Shown here piece by piece: positions 1-9,712 of a stretch of 64,000 bases of DNA. Position numbers and translations under genes: made by a program. The stretch is from Dendrolimus kikuchii (taxonomy: Eukaryota; Arthropoda; Insecta; Lepidoptera; Lasiocampidae), in contig CM034409.1 of the NCBI GenBank assembly GCA_019925095.2, forward strand, positions 9,236,501 through 9,300,500. The letters run 5' to 3'. Position 1 is the stretch's first letter; every line of letters starts with the position of its first letter. The notes beneath the pieces are model-generated. The model had not been told where the DNA came from and did no database searches. It saw only the letters and a list, made by a program, of their open reading frames with translations.

Positions 1-142
1 TATATTTTTTAAATATTAGCATTCTGCACTCCTTCTCTATATAAACTATAAATGTGCGAAATTTCATACTTCTCCGTCAGCGCAATTTTCGTACAAAGGG
101 GTACAAAGTTTTTGCGTCACGTATCATTATATTAGATTTAGT
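1..142 (+). repeat. Family M repeat, 3' part
   Basis: Matches 27760-27890 and 44570-44690, including the shared block gcactccttctctatataaa and a ggtacaaagtttttg block. No coding capacity. The left part lies outside the window. Confidence 0.75.
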
Positions 143-299
143 AAACCAGCAAAAATGTAATAATTTATTATGAACAAGAAGAGTCTTTTTACCATGTTAT
201 AAGAGCTGAGATTCAAACTTTTCGTTCACCTTCTCCTAATTCTTTGAGATCAGCATAATGTGTTCCTTCTATACTTTTTGAGCGATCGAAAGTTTGATA

Positions 300-414
300 A
301 TATGGATAAAAAATATTTTAACAAAAATCACAACCGTTTTCAAACCAAAAATCAAAGAAAATATTTTTTTCTTCATCTTGAAATCGATGCGAAGTAAAAC
401 ATAAAAATACTATA
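300..414. repeat. K-related repeat fragment, left flank of the Penelope insertion
   Basis: The sequence catcttgaaatcgatgcgaag followed by taaaac...aatactat corresponds to the centre of K palindromes (compare 62150-62185). It continues across the Penelope element at 2141-2235, where accgacttcaagat recurs. Confidence 0.55.
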
Positions 415-447
415 ATATTTTCTTAAGTTTTCGCGACTTGTATACAT

Positions 448-515
448 AATAAAACTACGTTTTAACGGTTTTAAGCGCGGTAATTTTATTTGATTTTGGT
501 TTTTCCGACGTTTCG
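448..515. repeat. Left inverted arm of the Penelope-like element
   Basis: 68 bp exactly complementary to 2073-2140, from aataaaactacg to cgacgtttcg. It abuts the truncated RT frame directly. Confidence 0.93.
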
Positions 516-1783
516 CTCGACGACATTGGCTGAGGATGAAGTACTAGTCAGTTTTGATGTCCAGTCCTTATTTACCAGTTTACCAGTGGAAGACTGCATT
601 GAGATTGTCAAAAGGAAGCTAATAGATAATAACATGCCTGAGGAATATGCAGATCTACTAAAACATTGCCTCACATCTGGCTATTTCGTGTGGGACTACG
701 GCTTCTACGACCAAATCAACGGTAGCCATGGGCTCACCGGTGTCTCCTGTCGTAGCTGACATTTTTATGGAAGACTTCGAGCAGAAGGCACTGGATACCG
801 CTCCGGCTAAGCCGAAGATGTATAAAAGGTACGTAGACGATACTTTTGCCGTCCTCCCAAACGATAAAGTCTCTGCATTTTTATATCATCTCAATTCCAT
901 TAGCAGTAATATTAAATTTACTATGGAACTAGAGGCAAATAATAAATTAGCTTTTCTGGATGTGCTCATCCTAAGGAACCCTGACAATACTCTTGGTCAT
1001 ACGGTGTATAGGAAACCTACCCATACAGATAAATACCTTAATGGTTCGTCTCACCACCATCCTAGTCAGTTAGCTACCGTGGGCAAATCTTTGTTTCAGA
1101 GAGCACGGAAAATTTGTGACGAGAACCATATAGCTGGAGAGCTTCAGCATGTCAAGCGAGTTCTACAACGCAATCAGCTGAAGACTCCACACCAACGTCA
1201 CAAAGGCCCCAAACCACCTTCACTTGAGCGGTGCCCTGCTACCCTACCCTACATCAAGGGGGTCACAGACAGAATTGGTCACATCTTCAGGCGAGCTTCA
1301 ATCAAAACATATTTCAAGCCGCAGAAAAAGATTACCCAATTTCTGAGACCTGTGAAATGCAATATCCCACTCCAGGATGCAGGGGTTTACAAGCTTGATT
1401 GTGAGTGTGGATTGTCATACATTGGGCAAACAAAGAGGAGCATAAAAACACGAGTAAAAGAACACATTGCTGACATGAAACACACAAGGTCTACGAAGTC
1501 TGCGATCAGTGAACACACGCTGGATAAACCCAACCACTACATCAGATTCGATAACCCACAAATCCTCGCGAAAGAGAATCGTTTCATACCTAGAATGATG
1601 CGTGAGGCTATTGAAATCAAAAAACACCCAAATTTCAATAGAGAAGATGGTTGGCAAGTACCACCTGTTTGGGATCCAATTATCAAAACTATTAAGACCC
1701 AAACCCAGCAAAAACCAGCTGCCAGACCTCAAGACACTGTGAGCTCTTTCTGCGTACAACGGAACACAAACCAACTTGACTGA
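490..1783 (+). pseudogene. Penelope-type reverse transcriptase + GIY-YIG endonuclease, frameshifted and N-terminally truncated
   Basis: Two overlapping frames (490-759 and 728-1783) make one protein. The first holds RT motif A (FDVQSLFTSLP). The second holds motif B (MGSPVSPVVADIF), motif C (YVDD in YKRYVDDTFAVL) and the following FLDVLI and YRKPTHTDKYLN blocks. A C-terminal GIY-YIG domain begins about residue 218 of the second frame (GVYKLDCECGLSYIGQT, YIG at 231-233) and continues through RVKEH. This RT plus GIY-YIG order is diagnostic of Penelope-like elements. The frames join at about 740, where a 2-nt loss just before the MGSP motif best explains the shift. The upstream RT fingers and N-terminal domain are absent and the frame opens directly against the left inverted arm. 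It is inactive as it stands, but has no stop within the 351-codon frame, suggesting moderate age. Confidence 0.88.
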
Positions 1784-2072
1784 TAATTACTTTTATTTTT
1801 CCTTCCACCCATTTTAATATTATATAAAATTATTAGAGCTAGGCATGTTTGCTGAAGAGTTTCTTGCGCCGCTTCTTCTCTTCAAGCCAAAACATGTTGC
1901 GAAGCGGTAGTAAATTAGATTAGGCTCCCATAGATTAAATAATAACCATAAACAAAATTAAAAATTAAATAATTAAAATTAATAAGTTGGCGGTAGGCTA
2001 AATAAAACTTTAACAATACTCGTTGACACTTGACATCTTTGTCTTCCGTGATCACGGCCACTGAAAAGTGGC

Positions 2073-2140
2073 CGAAACGTCGGAAAAACCAAAATCAAAT
2101 AAAATTACCGCGCTTAAAACCGTTAAAACGTAGTTTTATT
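2073..2140. repeat. Right inverted arm of the Penelope-like element
   Basis: Exact reverse complement of 448-515. It directly follows a short hairpin, ggccact/agtggcc (2056-2072). The stretch ctga...gaaacgtc around 2060-2082 resembles the hammerhead-ribozyme-like motifs known in Penelope terminal repeats, but the canonical CTGATGA box is not intact. Confidence 0.9.
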
Positions 2141-2240
2141 ATAAAAATACTATATTTTGCAAAGTTGTTGTTTTTTATGTCCTAATTGGAACCGACTTCA
2201 AGATCTAGAAAAAAAACTTTTTAATTTCAAGTCGATTTTG
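2141..2240. repeat. K-related repeat fragment, right flank of the Penelope insertion
   Basis: Starts with the duplicated ataaaaatactata and contains accgacttcaagat as in the K elements. It is the continuation of 300-414. Confidence 0.55.
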
Positions 2241-2445
2241 AATTTTGTCCAACATTTTAAAATTGCGTAACTAAAAAGTAGAGAATATACTCTACTTGAA
2301 GAGCTTTAGAAAAAGTTATATGAAACATGTACGTGCATATAATATTCGAGGTTCACTTTCGATTTCCCTGGTATTCACTCATCAGATCCTGCCTTAGTGT
2401 CAATGGGATCACCTCAGGAGTGTACTATTTTGAATATAAAAAAAT

Positions 2446-3095
2446 GTGTTTGTGTGTGTGTGTGCAGTTCACACGCAGTAGAAGTGAAACAAAGTGTGAC
2501 AAGGGTTGGGAGGGATTTTAAATTTAGTGGCGTCACATTTTATATATTATATGGTTATAATATACTATATCAGTCCAGGAAAGGAGAAAGAATACAATTT
2601 CCTGGCAGTTGTAAGAAGCGACAAAACAACCCACAGCCAGGTGTTAGGGTATTTACCCGACTGGATGGCTACCACCCCTGGTCTAGAGTATGACGCCATA
2701 ACAACCTTGAGTTGTATTTCGGCATTAGTAACCAGGTTCTCTCTTAATAGAGCAGCAGCGCATTAGTAGCACCTTTGGTGTTGCAAATATCCATAGGCGA
2801 TGGTAACCGCTTTCCATCAAGTGGGCCGTCTGTCTGTCTGAACTCATGCAATAAAAAAAATATGTTTCAGCTTTTAAACACAAAATTTGAAGTATTAACG
2901 AAAAACTTCAAAACATATCCAACTATATCATCTATATGAGCATAATCTTTAAATTATAAAACATAATATATTTCAATCTCATTCTTTCGCAGGCTTATAC
3001 TATAGATTTATGTGTTTATCTCTTTTTAGTGTCGCTTTTTCGTTTCATCGAGTTTCAAATCACAACGATTCTAAAGAAGTTTCACTTTAAGTGTA
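2446..3095 (+). repeat. Family B repeat, copy B1, split by SINE A1
   Basis: Starts with a (TG)n run, then gcagttcacacgcagtagaag, and ends at tctaaagaagtttcacttt. The ends carry complementary gaagtgaaac / gtttcacttc blocks. An A SINE (2570-2860) interrupts it. No open reading frame. Class unknown; it may be a MITE-like or other non-autonomous DNA element. Confidence 0.75.
2570..2860 (+). mobile_element. SINE family A, copy A1
   Basis: Runs from the family 5' end (gtccaggaaaggagaaag; the usual form is atccgtgcaggaacggag) to gcaataaaaaaaa. The 5' end position agrees with ten other copies, which argues for a short element with a real start and not a randomly truncated LINE. Nested in B1. Confidence 0.82.
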
Positions 3096-3149
3096 TTTGA
3101 AAATCGGTTCAAAATTGACGGAGAAATCGCGTAATAAACAAATATATAA

Positions 3150-3204
3150 AAAAACCTACAGACGAATTGCGAACCTCCTCTTTTTGAATTGGGTTAAAAA
3201 TAGC
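3150..3204 (-). repeat. K-type terminal fragment
   Basis: cgaattgcgaacctcctc plus a degraded gggttaaaa matches the terminal block of K (13950-13992; inverse at 43146-43185). Confidence 0.6.
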
Positions 3205-3384
3205 GCCTGTAAATTATCTACATGTATATATGTGTATTTATGTTTGTATATACTTATATAATGTGTATTGTAGTAGGTACATAATTATGTATTATTGTTT
3301 ATAACTATTAAATTATCTTATATATTACTACTTTATATTAATAAACTAAATTAATGTACTACTGCTGGTTTAGGAACTACCAAC

Positions 3385-3530
3385 TTTTGTTGTCCTTCTT
3401 ATACACCACCATCCAAAGATTGTCTGGATGAAATCGCCATGGGCGATAAGACCGCCGATTGTACTTGTATATTAATATTCTTGATTTTATGTAGAATTTT
3501 TGTACAATAAAGTATATTCTATTCTATTCT
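3385..3530 (+). mobile_element. LINE 3' tail, family P, copy P1
   Basis: Contains gattgtctggatgaaatcgc, a short hairpin (atcgcc/ggcgat, 3433-3446), then gataagaccgcc, a gtacaataaagt polyadenylation-like end and an (ATTCT)n tail. It matches 9573-9712 and, inverted, 40217-40342. Only the 3' untranslated end remains. Confidence 0.72.
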
Positions 3531-4030
3531 AGATTCGACTCACCCCTAGTTTGTGGCAGATTTTTGATATGAAGAGAATCAATGCAGTATCGTATGGACA
3601 GTGGCACCACTCGGAGACGTGTTAAAATGTCGATTTAATTGACATTCACGATTTTACAGTGTCGTTTATACGAGCATTTGCGAATCGCGGAAATTTGAAT
3701 ACAAGCGTTTTATAGCAACGTCCAACACTGGCACGAGTATTTTGTCCAATAACATATATTCATATAATCCTTTTCACTATTCATCCACGTCGTTTGTGAT
3801 AATTATAGTATAACATACCTATTGGTTATATTATATTTCTCAATTCCAAAAACATCAAAAATTACATTAATATTTTTTACGAAGAATTTTAATGGCCTCT
3901 AAAAATGATTTATTTGTTTAAAAAACAACTCGTATAGTGGTGTACTAAACTAATCTTTTAAGTTATTAGGATTGATAAATAGGTTTTTAAGACCCTGAGT
4001 ATATGTATGTAATTTGATAATAGTTTATCA
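3531..4030. other. No recognised feature
   Basis: AT-rich with no convincing reading frame or repeat family that I can match elsewhere in the window. Confidence 0.5.
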
Positions 4031-4038
4031 CTAATAAC

Positions 4039-4658
4039 TAGACATCGGATTATATGCACTATCAAAATGGCAAAATATGCATGCAAATATGCACTAAAAA
4101 GGGGCGAAATATGCACAATCAATAAACCATTTATTATTAGATTAATTAGAATTTAAGTTTATTTTCACATTATATTTATATATTAAACATATTCTAATAT
4201 TGGTTATAAATTATTATTTGACAATATGAAAATTTATTTATACATATTAATATTAATTAAAAATCTAAAATATCCTATATAGGCTGAAAATGACCTTTCG
4301 ACGTCAACTGACGTCACCGGACAGAACTTGAAATTTGGCGCCATTTCTGCAGAGACTTCTTCGGGTATAATTTGTCCGGTGCCGTTGATAAATGCGTCAA
4401 TTTTCTTTATTCTTTTAAGACCGGGGTTTTTATACAAAACCGCATTTAATTTGCCACAAACCTTTTGCGATAGTGAACTCGGAAGGGCGTTACTCTGTTC
4501 AATCATGTTTTCGTCGTGTCGTCGGCATAATACAAGACGCCTACCACGTATAACTACCGAAATAAGCAATGTCAATGAAAATATGCAATAACGCTATAAA
4601 AATAGATTTATATGCATTGGCATATGCAAACATGCAAGTGCATACAATCCAATGTCTA
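4039..4658 (-). mobile_element. hAT transposon relic with TIRs and 8-bp target duplication
   Basis: The ends are near-perfect inverted repeats: tagacatcggattatatgcac on the left and, inverted, tagacattggattgtatgcac on the right (19/21). The flanking octamers ctaataac (4031-4038) and ctcataac (4659-4666) agree at 7 of 8 positions, the duplication size of hAT elements. Several atatgca motifs lie just inside both ends, like subterminal binding sites. Between them lies a minus-strand remnant of the transposase C-terminus. Most of the transposase is deleted. Confidence 0.85.
4234..4575 (-). pseudogene. hAT transposase C-terminal (dimerisation) domain remnant
   Basis: A 113-codon minus-strand frame. 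The motif FKFCPVTSVDVERSFSAY is the conserved C-terminal dimerisation block of hAT transposases. Upstream residues (LPSSLSQKVCGKLNAV, DAFINGTG) are compatible with the preceding region. The catalytic domain and BED zinc finger are absent. Immediately after SFSAY the reading leaves hAT sequence (IGYFRFLIN), and a 34-bp stretch there (4246-4279) is identical to 44122-44155, so the frame is broken by foreign sequence. Confidence 0.82.
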
Positions 4659-4666
4659 CTCATAAC

Positions 4667-5079
4667 ATTAGACCACAATATATAGGTATTTTTAATACAC
4701 TCAGAGCATTAAAAATAAATTCTAAACGTACGCAGTATTTTATTACTAGCACTACACACACTAATGCTTACACAAAAAGTCATTGCGTGTTACATGGCTG
4801 TATTAAAAATACTACAAAGAAAAAATAATCTTAATTAAAACATAGTAGAGTCCGTATTAAACCTAGCAATCCGTTCACCTAACTACTTATTATAGAACTA
4901 TTAATCTAGTACAAATCTCACAAATACCACTTAAATATGTTATGAATCCAGCACATGAAATAATAGTGGTTACGGAATTCAATATTTTGTATAATTAAAA
5001 TACTTAACATTCTATAATTAAAATACTATTGAGTAATATAACCAGGCGTTGGACTCGTACATACAAATACAGTATTCGG
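4667..5079. other. No recognised feature
   Basis: AT-rich stretch between the hAT relic and the RTE remnant. No coding or repeat signal seen. Confidence 0.45.
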
Positions 5080-5590
5080 TAAGCTTCGTCAAATCTTTTG
5101 GTCGACCATTCCGCAATGCTTGAAGATGAAAGTCTTTGAGCAGTGCATCCTCCCCTTCCTGACCTACGCGGCAGAGACGGCAGGCACGGTGACGGCAGAA
5201 CTGGTCCACAAATTCCAAGTCGCTCAATAGGCTATGAAGCGAGCTAGTGTTTCTCTCATGGATAGAATAAAAATGAGGATATCCGTATGAGAACCACGGT
5301 AACCGACATAGCTCGCAAAATTAGCAAGTTGAAGTGGCAGTGGGCCGGTCTCGTCTGTCGCAGGACCAATGGCCAATGGAGCCGACTAGTCTTGGAGTGA
5401 AGACCCCGTCTCGATAAACGTAGTGTCTGTCGGATGTCCTGCAGCACAATGGACTGACGACCTGCACAAGGTCGCCGGTAGGCGCTGGATGAGGAAGGCG
5501 GAGGGCTGGAATAATTGACGCTGACTTGGGGAGGCCTGCGTCCAGAAATGGACTGTGTTTGGCTGACAACGACAAAATACAGAAGAGTCC
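5080..5590 (+). pseudogene. RTE-like LINE C-terminal remnant, decayed
   Basis: The plus strand reads KLRQIFWSTIPQCLKMKVF then EQCILPFLTYAAE, MKRASVSLMDRIKM, and after frame changes KLKWQWAGLVCR, and later the counterpart of a WTDDL..VAG..WMRKAE block ending near ASRNGLCLA. This order (YGAE motif, LMDRIR motif, W.GH motif, W..D..K motif) is the C-terminal tail after the reverse transcriptase in RTE-like LINEs. At least three frameshifts and several stops. A high-GC patch relative to its flanks. 5'-truncated. Family assigned by motif recall. Confidence 0.75.
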
Positions 5591-5980
5591 GCTTATAATG
5601 GCGTTGAGTAAAAATGACGATACAAAGCATACTGTTTATTATTTGTTTATCTATATAATATGTAATATACAAGGATACGAACTATACAATTGAAAATCTG
5701 ACATCTTTAGATAAAATAAAACAAAGTTGATTTCCGCGTCTGTCTGTATATCCGTTAACTCCTCTTAAATTACGCAACGGATTTTTAAGGGGTCTTCATC
5801 ATCAGTTAGATAACTTTTCAAGGAAGGTTTATATACATGTACTAGCTTTTTCCCCTGCTTTACTCGCAATATATAAAACCTAATTAAGTTTTTATGTAAG
5901 TAAAATAGAGTTATAAGCCGGGCGCAGAAGATCTTCCGATGACTATTTACTCTTATTGTGTATATACAATAATAAATTTA
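5591..5980. other. No gene; short repeat-like traces only
   Basis: AT-rich. A phrase resembling the conserved end of a microsatellite-associated repeat (gtctgtatatccgttaactc, 5742-5761) is all I can point to. Confidence 0.4.
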
Positions 5981-5981
5981 T

Positions 5982-6024
5982 TGCAACCCTACTGAGCATC
6001 GACGCGTTACATCATGAGGCTTTT
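5982..6024 (-). repeat. Family S fragment
   Basis: caaccctactgagcatcgac plus gcgttacatcatgaggct matches 54120-54180 and, inverted, 34950-35010. It is cut by SINE A2 at 6025. Confidence 0.65.
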
Positions 6025-6345
6025 GATCCGTGCAGGAACGGAAAAAGAATACAATTTCCTGCGGCCGGGTGGCCTGTCGTAAGAGGCGACAAAACAACCC
6101 GCAGCCAGGTGGTAGGGCATTTGCCCGACTGGATGGCTACCACCCCTGATCTAGAGTATGTCGCCATAACAACCTTGAGTTGTGTTCCGGCATTAGTGAC
6201 CAGGTTCCAGTCTCCCTTAAGAGAGCAGCAGCGCATTTGTAGCACCTTTGCTGTTGCAAATGTCCATAGGCGATGGTAACCGCTTTCCATCAAGTGGGCT
6301 ATCTGCCTGTCTGCTGAGCTCATGCAATAAAAAAAAAATAAAAAA
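6025..6345 (+). mobile_element. SINE family A, copy A2
   Basis: One of the best-preserved copies: atccgtgcaggaacgg start, gcggccgggtggcctgtcg, ggttccagtctcccttaag, then gatggtaaccgctttccatc and an A-rich tail with a second adenine run. It interrupts a family S fragment on its left. Confidence 0.88.
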
Positions 6346-6439
6346 GGCTATCTGCATACCTTCTACGTACGGGTAGTACTTACTAGAGTTGACCTGCGGC
6401 ATAGCCACGTATAAAAACCTTTTTTTTAATGAATCCCTA

Positions 6440-6464
6440 TTAATATTATAAATGCGAAAGTAAC

Positions 6465-6541
<77 letters not shown>

Positions 6542-6790
6542 TCCGTTTTCACGTAAAAACTACTGGACCGATTTGGCTGAAACTCAGTATATATATATTT
6601 TCGATGCCGAGAATGAACATAGGATACTTTTTATCCCGGAAAATGGGACAGTTTCCGGGATAAAATTATATTTGTCTCTCTGTTTGTTATCCTTTTATGG
6701 AAAGACTATTGGACCGATTTGGCTGATACTCGGTACATATGTAATTTGAATACCGAGGGTGGGCAAGGGATACTTTTCAAGGATAGGTTT
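6440..6790 (+). repeat. Microsatellite-bearing interspersed repeat
   Basis: ctattaatattataaatgcg leads into a (CTGT)n tract and then the twice-used phrase ggaccgatttggctga (6564 and 6712), with a cccggaaaatggga block between. This is the architecture of microsatellite-associated interspersed elements described in Lepidoptera. The two-fold phrase suggests an internal duplication of about 150 bp. Confidence 0.65.
6466..6541. repeat. (CTGT)n microsatellite
   Basis: About 19 uninterrupted tetranucleotide units inside the repeat at 6440-6790. Confidence 0.97.
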
Positions 6791-6815
6791 TTGATTTGTG
6801 GTTTGCCATTTTCGT

Positions 6816-8238
6816 CATTTTGTTTATTTTGGTCAATTTGGTCGTTTAGGTAGTTTTGGTAGTTTTGTTTGGCAGTTTTGGTAGTTGTGGTAGTTTTGCT
6901 ATTTTCGGTAGTTTATGCTGGTAGTTTTGGTAGTTTCGGTTGTTTTGGTAGTTGTGGTAGTTTTGTTTTGTAGATTTGGTAGTTTCGGTAGATTTGGTAG
7001 TTGTGGTAGTTTTGGTTTGTAGATTTGGTAGTTTCGGTAGTTGTGGTAGTTTTGGTAGGTAGTAGTAGTAGTATTGGTAGTTGTGGTAGTTTTGGTAGTT
7101 TTGATTGGTAGATTTGGTAATTGTGGTAGTTTAGGTAGTTGTGGTAGTTTTGATTGGTGGATTTGATAGTTTGGGTAGATTTGGTAGTTTTGGTAGTAGT
7201 GGTAGTATTGGTAGTTATGGTAGTTTTGGTTTGTAGATTTGGTAGTTATAGTAGTTTTCGTTGGTAGATTCGGTTATTTTGGTAGTTGTGGTAGTTTTGA
7301 TAGTTGTGGTAGTTTTGGTTGGTCGATTTGGTATATTCGGTTGTTTTGGTAGTTGCGGTAGTTTTGATAGTTGTGTTAGTTTTGGTAGTTGTGGTAGTTT
7401 TGGTAGTTGTGGTAGTTTTGATAGTTGTGGTAGTTTTGATAGTTGTGGTAGTTTTGGTTGGTCGATTTGGTTTATTTGGTTGTTTTGGTAGTTGCGGTAC
7501 TTTTGATAGTTGTGTTAGTTTTGGTTGGTTGATTTGGTTTATTCGGTTGTTTTGGTAGTTGCGGTAGTTTTGATAGTTGTGGTAGTTTTGGTAGTTGTGG
7601 TAGTTTTGATAGTTGTGGTAGTTTTGATAGTTGTGGTAGTTTTGGTAGTTTTGGTAGTTGTGGTAGTTTTGTTAGTTGTGGTGACGTTGGTAGTTGTGGT
7701 AGTTTTGATTGGTAGATTTGGTAATTGTGGTAGTTTTGGTAGTTGTGGTAGTTTTGATAGTTGTGGTAGTTTTGGTAGTTGTGGTAGTTTTGATAGTTGT
7801 GGTAGTTTTGATAGTTGTGGTAGTTTTGGTAGTTGTGGTAGTTTTGGTAGTTGTGGTAGTTTTGTTAGTTGTGGTGATTTTGGTAGTTGTGGTAGTTTTG
7901 ATTGGTAGATTTGGTAATTGCGGTAGTTTTGGTAGTTGTGGTAGTTTTGATTGGTAGATTTGGTAAATGTGGTAGTTTTGGTAGTTGTGGTAGTTTTGGT
8001 AGTTGTGGTAGTTTTGGTAGTTGTGGTAGTTTTGGTAGTTTTGGTAGTTTTGATTGGTAGATTTGGTAATTGTGGTAGTTTTGGTAGTTGTGGTAGTTTT
8101 GATTGGTAGATTTGGTAATTGTGGTAGTTTAGGTAGTTGTGGCAGTTTTGGTAGGTGGATTTAGTAGTTTTGGTTGGTAGATTTGGTAGTTTCGGCAGTT
8201 TTAGTATGTTTGGTAGTTTTGGTCGTTTGTGTAGTTTA
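6816..8238. repeat. 1.4-kb minisatellite of 18-bp units
   Basis: The dominant unit is ggtagttgtggtagtttt, varied to ...gatagttgtggtagtttt and broken by a recurring spacer like gattggtagatttggtaa. Units are degenerate at 6816-7260 and much more regular at 7261-8110, so recent expansion is in the right half. Because 18 is divisible by three, all frames stay open and read as repeats (GSCGSF or VVVVVL on plus, PQLPKL on minus, up to 234 codons). The sense changes frame along the array, so I do not call a gene. One strand is strongly GT-rich, the other CA-rich. Confidence 0.95.
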
Positions 8239-8394
8239 CACAATATTTATTTATATAAATAAAACTAGAACGGGTTGAAATAAGGTATTAAAGTTTGTAT
8301 GGGGGACCAATCATTTCTCAAGTTTATAGATACAAAAATTCACAATCTTTAAAAAAATACGACTTTCGCTCGATCTGTCTGTCTGAATACCGAA

Positions 8395-8563
8395 AATGGA
8401 CATAGATTCTTTGTGAGTTTGTTAGGTTGTAGGGGGTAATCTCTGGATCTACTAAACTGATTTTAAAAATTCTTTTACTGTTAGAAAGATAACGTAACAT
8501 GACGCTATATACCACGGGAGCGGGACAGTGCGCGGGTGAAATCGCGCCGGGCCGCTCGTAATA
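8395..8563 (+). repeat. Family O repeat, copy 1
   Basis: ggggtaatctctggatctac, ttcttttactgttagaaaga and the end cgccgggccgct match 48950-49107. It is a short non-coding dispersed repeat. Confidence 0.75.
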
Positions 8564-8565
8564 CA

Positions 8566-9570
8566 TATATAAATAAATAAAATTAATAAAATGTTTATTT
8601 TCTCCTTTCTTTCTCAGAAATCTCACAAATACCGCTACTTAAATATAAAGTAATCAAAAATTATATATAACAGAAAAATATGAAATTTTAAAAGGTACTT
8701 ACAATATTCAATGGCAATTTAATATTTTGTATAATTAAAATGCTTTACATTCATAAATCGACGCTCGAATTGGAATGCTAAGATTCTATAACGTAATTTA
8801 CGCAGGCTTTATAATTGCTTTTACATACCTATACATATTATATTGGGATTGTAATCAGAAAGTTAATTGACTTTGTTTAATAGGTTGCGCGCATCTGCAC
8901 GCCTTGAAGGAGTGTCTTATTATTTATATGGGCTTAGAAATGAATTGTTTTGGGTATATAAGCCTACGTTTACATCTACATTGTTATGACGATCTGATTT
9001 TTAGGCTTTCATAGGTGTTTTGACAATACCGGTACCGTTATGCAATCGTTGTCCATCCGTAGTTCTAGTCCGTCTATCTTTGTATGTCATAGGCTTTAGA
9101 AAACTTCAGAAACTGCTTGGTCTAGCTAATACACAGATGTAGTTTGATATGATACCACATTTGTCGCTGTACAAAGGTATAGTGAAAGTACAAATCATTA
9201 AAATTAATTGAAAATCTTTTTTTGATGTACAGTCGCAGTATGAAAAAGTTCGTCACCTTAAAGTCGACTTTTGCTTGCACGAGTAAAAAAATAGTACTGC
9301 CAACATTTTAATAAATGTTACGTTTACAAATATAAAAACGTGAAAAAAGAAAATTGCAAAGTTGATAATGACAGACACTGAGATTAACAATACTTTCGAT
9401 CATCAGTAACACAATGGATACAATCATTACTCGTACCATAAATATTAAAACCAATAAAAAGGTTTTATATTACAACTTGGATCTAAGTACATTTAAACTT
9501 TATTGTCAAACAGTTAAACATAATTTTCTGTAGAACAGTTTGTTCTGTGACCTTTGCCAATACAATCTGT
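8566..9570. other. No recognised feature
   Basis: About 1 kb of AT-rich sequence with no coding signal, tandem repeat or family match that I can see. Confidence 0.45.
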
Positions 9571-9572
9571 TT

Positions 9573-9712
9573 TATTCCTGCCACGGGTTGTCTGGAAGAG
9601 ATCGCTTCTTAGCGATAAGACCGCCCATTGTGCACATTCAGAATATTTTTAGGCTATAAGATTTTCTGTTTTCTGTAATGGTGTACAATAAAGTGTTATC
9701 TATCTATCTTAG
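9573..9712 (+). mobile_element. LINE 3' tail, family P, copy P2
   Basis: ccacgggttgtctggaagag, the hairpin atcgct-tctt-agcgat (9601-9616), gataagaccgcccattgt, a gtgtacaataaagtgttat end and an (ATCT)n tail. It is the clearest copy of this tail. Confidence 0.78.

Larger units (their letters stand above)
415..2140 (+). mobile_element. Penelope-like retroelement, 5'-truncated, with inverted terminal copies
   Basis: The element carries a reverse transcriptase and GIY-YIG nuclease reading frame on the plus strand. It is bounded by two perfectly complementary 68-bp arms (448-515 and 2073-2140). Outside it, the 14-bp string ataaaaatactata occurs at 401-414 and 2141-2154 and probably marks the target duplication; a further ~33 bp (415-447) lies between the left duplication and the left arm. 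The flanks read as one older repeat related to family K (spacer sequence near 390 and after 2141), so this is a nested insertion. The coding region starts inside the reverse transcriptase, so the N-terminal part is missing. Confidence 0.88.

Noticed and set aside
6025..6345. Frames in both directions inside SINE A copies (for example MSSADRQIAHLMESGYHRLW)
   Set aside because: They recur in every A copy with random stops and track the repeat, not a gene.
6816..8238. CRISPR-like array
   Set aside because: Units are contiguous without unique spacers, and the window is eukaryotic.
7539..8243. 234-codon minus-strand frame (KLPQLPKLPQ repeats) and plus-strand GSCGSF/VVVVVL frames
   Set aside because: They are translations of an 18-bp minisatellite. 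Frames stay open only because 18 is divisible by three, and the reading changes register along the array.
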